Shown here one piece after another: positions 5,893 to 6,968 of a stretch of DNA of 6,968 nt. The notes beneath the pieces were generated by a model, which saw only the letters and a program-made list of their open reading frames with translations, was not told the DNA's origin and made no database searches. The position numbers and the translations under genes were made by a program. Source of the DNA: an uncultured Microbacterium sp. (GTDB taxonomy: Bacteria > Actinomycetota > Actinomycetes > Actinomycetales > Microbacteriaceae); contig CANSLE010000126.1 of NCBI GenBank assembly GCA_947647645.1, positions 1 to 6,968 on the forward strand, written 5' to 3'. Position 1 is the first letter of the stretch; every line of letters begins with the position of its first letter.

Positions 5893-5896
5893 ACAC

Positions 5897-6883
5897 GTGA
5901 CCACGGACCTCGATTCCGACGCGCGGGCGCGCGACGCCCTCCGCGCCGCCCAGCTCTACTACGTGCAGGACCGGACGATGGAGCAGATCGCCGCCGAGAT
6001 GAAGATGTCGCGCTCTTCGATCTCGCGCCTGCTTGCCCACGCCCGCGACATCGGCCTCGTCGAGATCACCGTGCATTCCCCGCAGGAGGCGACGAGCGTC
6101 GTCGCCCGCCGCCTCGCCGAGCGGTACGGCATCTCCGTCCACGTCGTGAGCACGCCGCCGCGATCGACGGATGCCGAGCGCCTGGAGCGCACGGCGCGCA
6201 CAGCAGCGCACGTGCTGTCCACCACCCTCGATCCGCAGGCGAGCATCGGCATCGCGTGGGGCGCGACGGTGTCGGCGATTGCACGCCACCTCCCGACCAA
6301 GCGCCTGCACGACTCGCAGATCGTGCAGATGAACGGGGCCGCCAACGAATCGACGTCGGGCATCAGCTACTCGGGCGCGATCCTGGAGAGGTTCGGCCAG
6401 GCCTTCGGCACGGACGTCCAACAGTTCCCCGTGCCGGCCCTCTTCGACGACCCGCACACGAAGCAGCTGCTCTGGCGGGAACGCTCCATCCGACGTGTGC
6501 TCGACGCGCAGGCGCGGGTGCAGGTGTTCGTCTTCGGACTCGGCTCACCCCAGGCGGACGTCCCGTCGCACGTCTACGCGGGCGGCTACCTCACCGGCGA
6601 GGACTTGCGCGTGCTGCTGCGCGACGGCGTCGTCGGGGACTGCGCCACGGTGTTCTACCGCTTGGACGGCTCGACGTCCGGCATCGGGCTGAACGACCGC
6701 TCCAGCGGACCGGGCTTCGATGTGATCCGGCGCATCCCGCGCCGGCTCTGCGCCGTGTCGAGTCTGTCGAAGATCGACGCGCTGCGCGGCGCGCTGGCGG
6801 CCGGGCTGATCACCGAGCTGGTCGTCGAGGAGGCGCTCGCGCGTCGGGTCGTCGAGCTGCCGCTCACCGCGGGCCGAGGATGA
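5897..6883 (+). CDS. SorC/DeoR-type transcriptional regulator, likely glycerol operon regulator
   Basis: A 328-residue cytoplasmic DNA-binding protein. The N-terminal helix-turn-helix spans about residues 14-57: LRAAQLYYVQDRTMEQIAAE, then SRSSISRLLAHARDIGLVEI, the usual recognition helix of SorC-family proteins. The rest (about 65-325) is the SorC sugar-phosphate-binding domain, with marker segments IGIAWGATV (117-125), VQMNGA (143-148), FVFGLGSP (211-218), YLTGEDL and the VVGD...FYRLDG block (245-258). Proteins of this family sense phosphorylated sugars or polyols and usually control a neighbouring catabolic operon. Here the divergent neighbour is glpDFK, so glycerol-3-phosphate or dihydroxyacetone phosphate are the obvious effector candidates (inference). 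Autoregulation is likely because operator-like motifs lie directly upstream of its ribosome binding site. Family assignment is firm; the regulon is inferred from position. Confidence 0.93.
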   Translation: MTTDLDSDARARDALRAAQLYYVQDRTMEQIAAEMKMSRSSISRLLAHARDIGLVEITVHSPQEATSVVARRLAERYGISVHVVSTPPRSTDAERLERTARTAAHVLSTTLDPQASIGIAWGATVSAIARHLPTKRLHDSQIVQMNGAANESTSGISYSGAILERFGQAFGTDVQQFPVPALFDDPHTKQLLWRERSIRRVLDAQARVQVFVFGLGSPQADVPSHVYAGGYLTGEDLRVLLRDGVVGDCATVFYRLDGSTSGIGLNDRSSGPGFDVIRRIPRRLCAVSSLSKIDALRGALAAGLITELVVEEALARRVVELPLTAGRG

Positions 6884-6968
6884 AGTTCCACGTGCCCGCG
6901 GTCACCGACGCCGCGACCGCGGCGGTCGAGATCGCCGCCCCCGCCGCGACGAGCACCCACTCGCGACC
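6864..6968 (-). CDS. Possible C-terminal end of a hypothetical protein (partial)
   Basis: A minus-strand frame enters from the right edge and stops at TGA (complement of 6864-6866), showing 34 residues. The run VLVAAGAAISTAAVAASVTAG is hydrophobic and small-residue-rich like a membrane segment, followed by TWNFILGPR at the end. It would overlap the regulator gene tail to tail by 20 bp. A competing reading is a plus-strand gene from ATG 6881 overlapping the regulator stop (ATGA), but it has no Shine-Dalgarno at a usable distance. The window is too short to decide, and I recognise no family. Confidence 0.4.
   Translation of the reverse strand, partial: GREWVLVAAGAAISTAAVAASVTAGTWNFILGPR

Larger units (their letters stand above)
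5742..5896. promoter_or_regulatory. Divergent glpD / regulator control region
   Basis: This 155-bp gap between two divergent starts must hold the promoters of the glp operon (minus) and of the regulator (plus). It is less GC-rich than its surroundings, with TTTTT at 5781-5785. Candidate core elements, all weak: for the regulator, TACACT at 5802-5807 as a -10 box; for glpD, TACCAT (complement of 5852-5857) with TGCACA 18 bp upstream, or TATGTT (complement of 5841-5846). Three related 14-bp motifs at 5818, 5839 and 5868 lie across these positions. The octamer CGGATCTA at 5796-5803 recurs at 3995-4002 upstream of glpF. The region's role is secure from layout; the exact promoters are not. Confidence 0.6.

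Noticed and set aside
5852..5896. ATG 5852 as the regulator start
   Set aside because: It lacks a ribosome binding site and adds 15 residues ahead of a typical SorC N-terminus; GTG 5897 has GAGGAGG at close spacing.
6881..6968. Plus-strand gene starting ATGA at the regulator stop
   Set aside because: An ATGA overlap is attractive for coupled translation, but AGG abuts the ATG with no proper Shine-Dalgarno spacing, and the opposite-strand frame gives a more protein-like sequence. Too little sequence to be certain.

Overview
The window is very GC-rich (about 70% by eye), with strong G/C at codon third positions, tightly packed genes and hairpin terminators without U-tracts. Together with the look of the proteins this suggests an actinobacterium, most likely Microbacteriaceae (Microbacterium-like). 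The taxon is inferred from sequence character and memory, not from a search.

Layout, left to right. (1) Positions 1-131, minus strand: the N-terminal 43 residues of a short-chain dehydrogenase/reductase. (2) 228-737, minus: a 169-residue protein I do not recognise. (3) 765-1499, plus: an APH(3')-family kinase, starting only 27 bp from the divergent gene 2. (4) 1498-1600: a large inverted repeat (17-bp perfect stem plus outer and inner stems) between the convergent kinase and glpK, probably a bidirectional terminator. (5) 1599-5741, minus: a complete glycerol catabolism operon in the transcription order glpD, glpF, glpK. (6) 5742-5896: the divergent control region, with three related 14-bp operator-like motifs. 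(7) 5897-6883, plus: a SorC/DeoR-type transcriptional regulator. (8) 6864-6968, minus: probably the C-terminal tail of a further gene, overlapping the regulator tail to tail.

How the genes fit together. GlpF admits glycerol across the membrane. GlpK phosphorylates it to glycerol-3-phosphate. GlpD oxidises that to dihydroxyacetone phosphate and feeds electrons to the quinone pool. The divergent SorC-type protein is the natural candidate regulator. Enterobacteria use the DeoR-type GlpR for this job, so a SorC-type regulator here would be a different control solution. The GlpK sequence lacks both the fructose-1,6-bisphosphate loop of the enterobacterial enzyme and the HPr-phosphorylated histidine of Firmicutes, which would leave transcription as the main visible control point.

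I see no mobile element, CRISPR array, tRNA or rRNA. The genes are mostly ordinary chromosomal genes. The less ordinary features are the regulatory DNA (the operator cluster, a 24-bp perfect palindrome ahead of glpF and the large inverted repeat), the altered substrate pocket of the APH-like kinase, and an over-represented GGATGCC heptamer.
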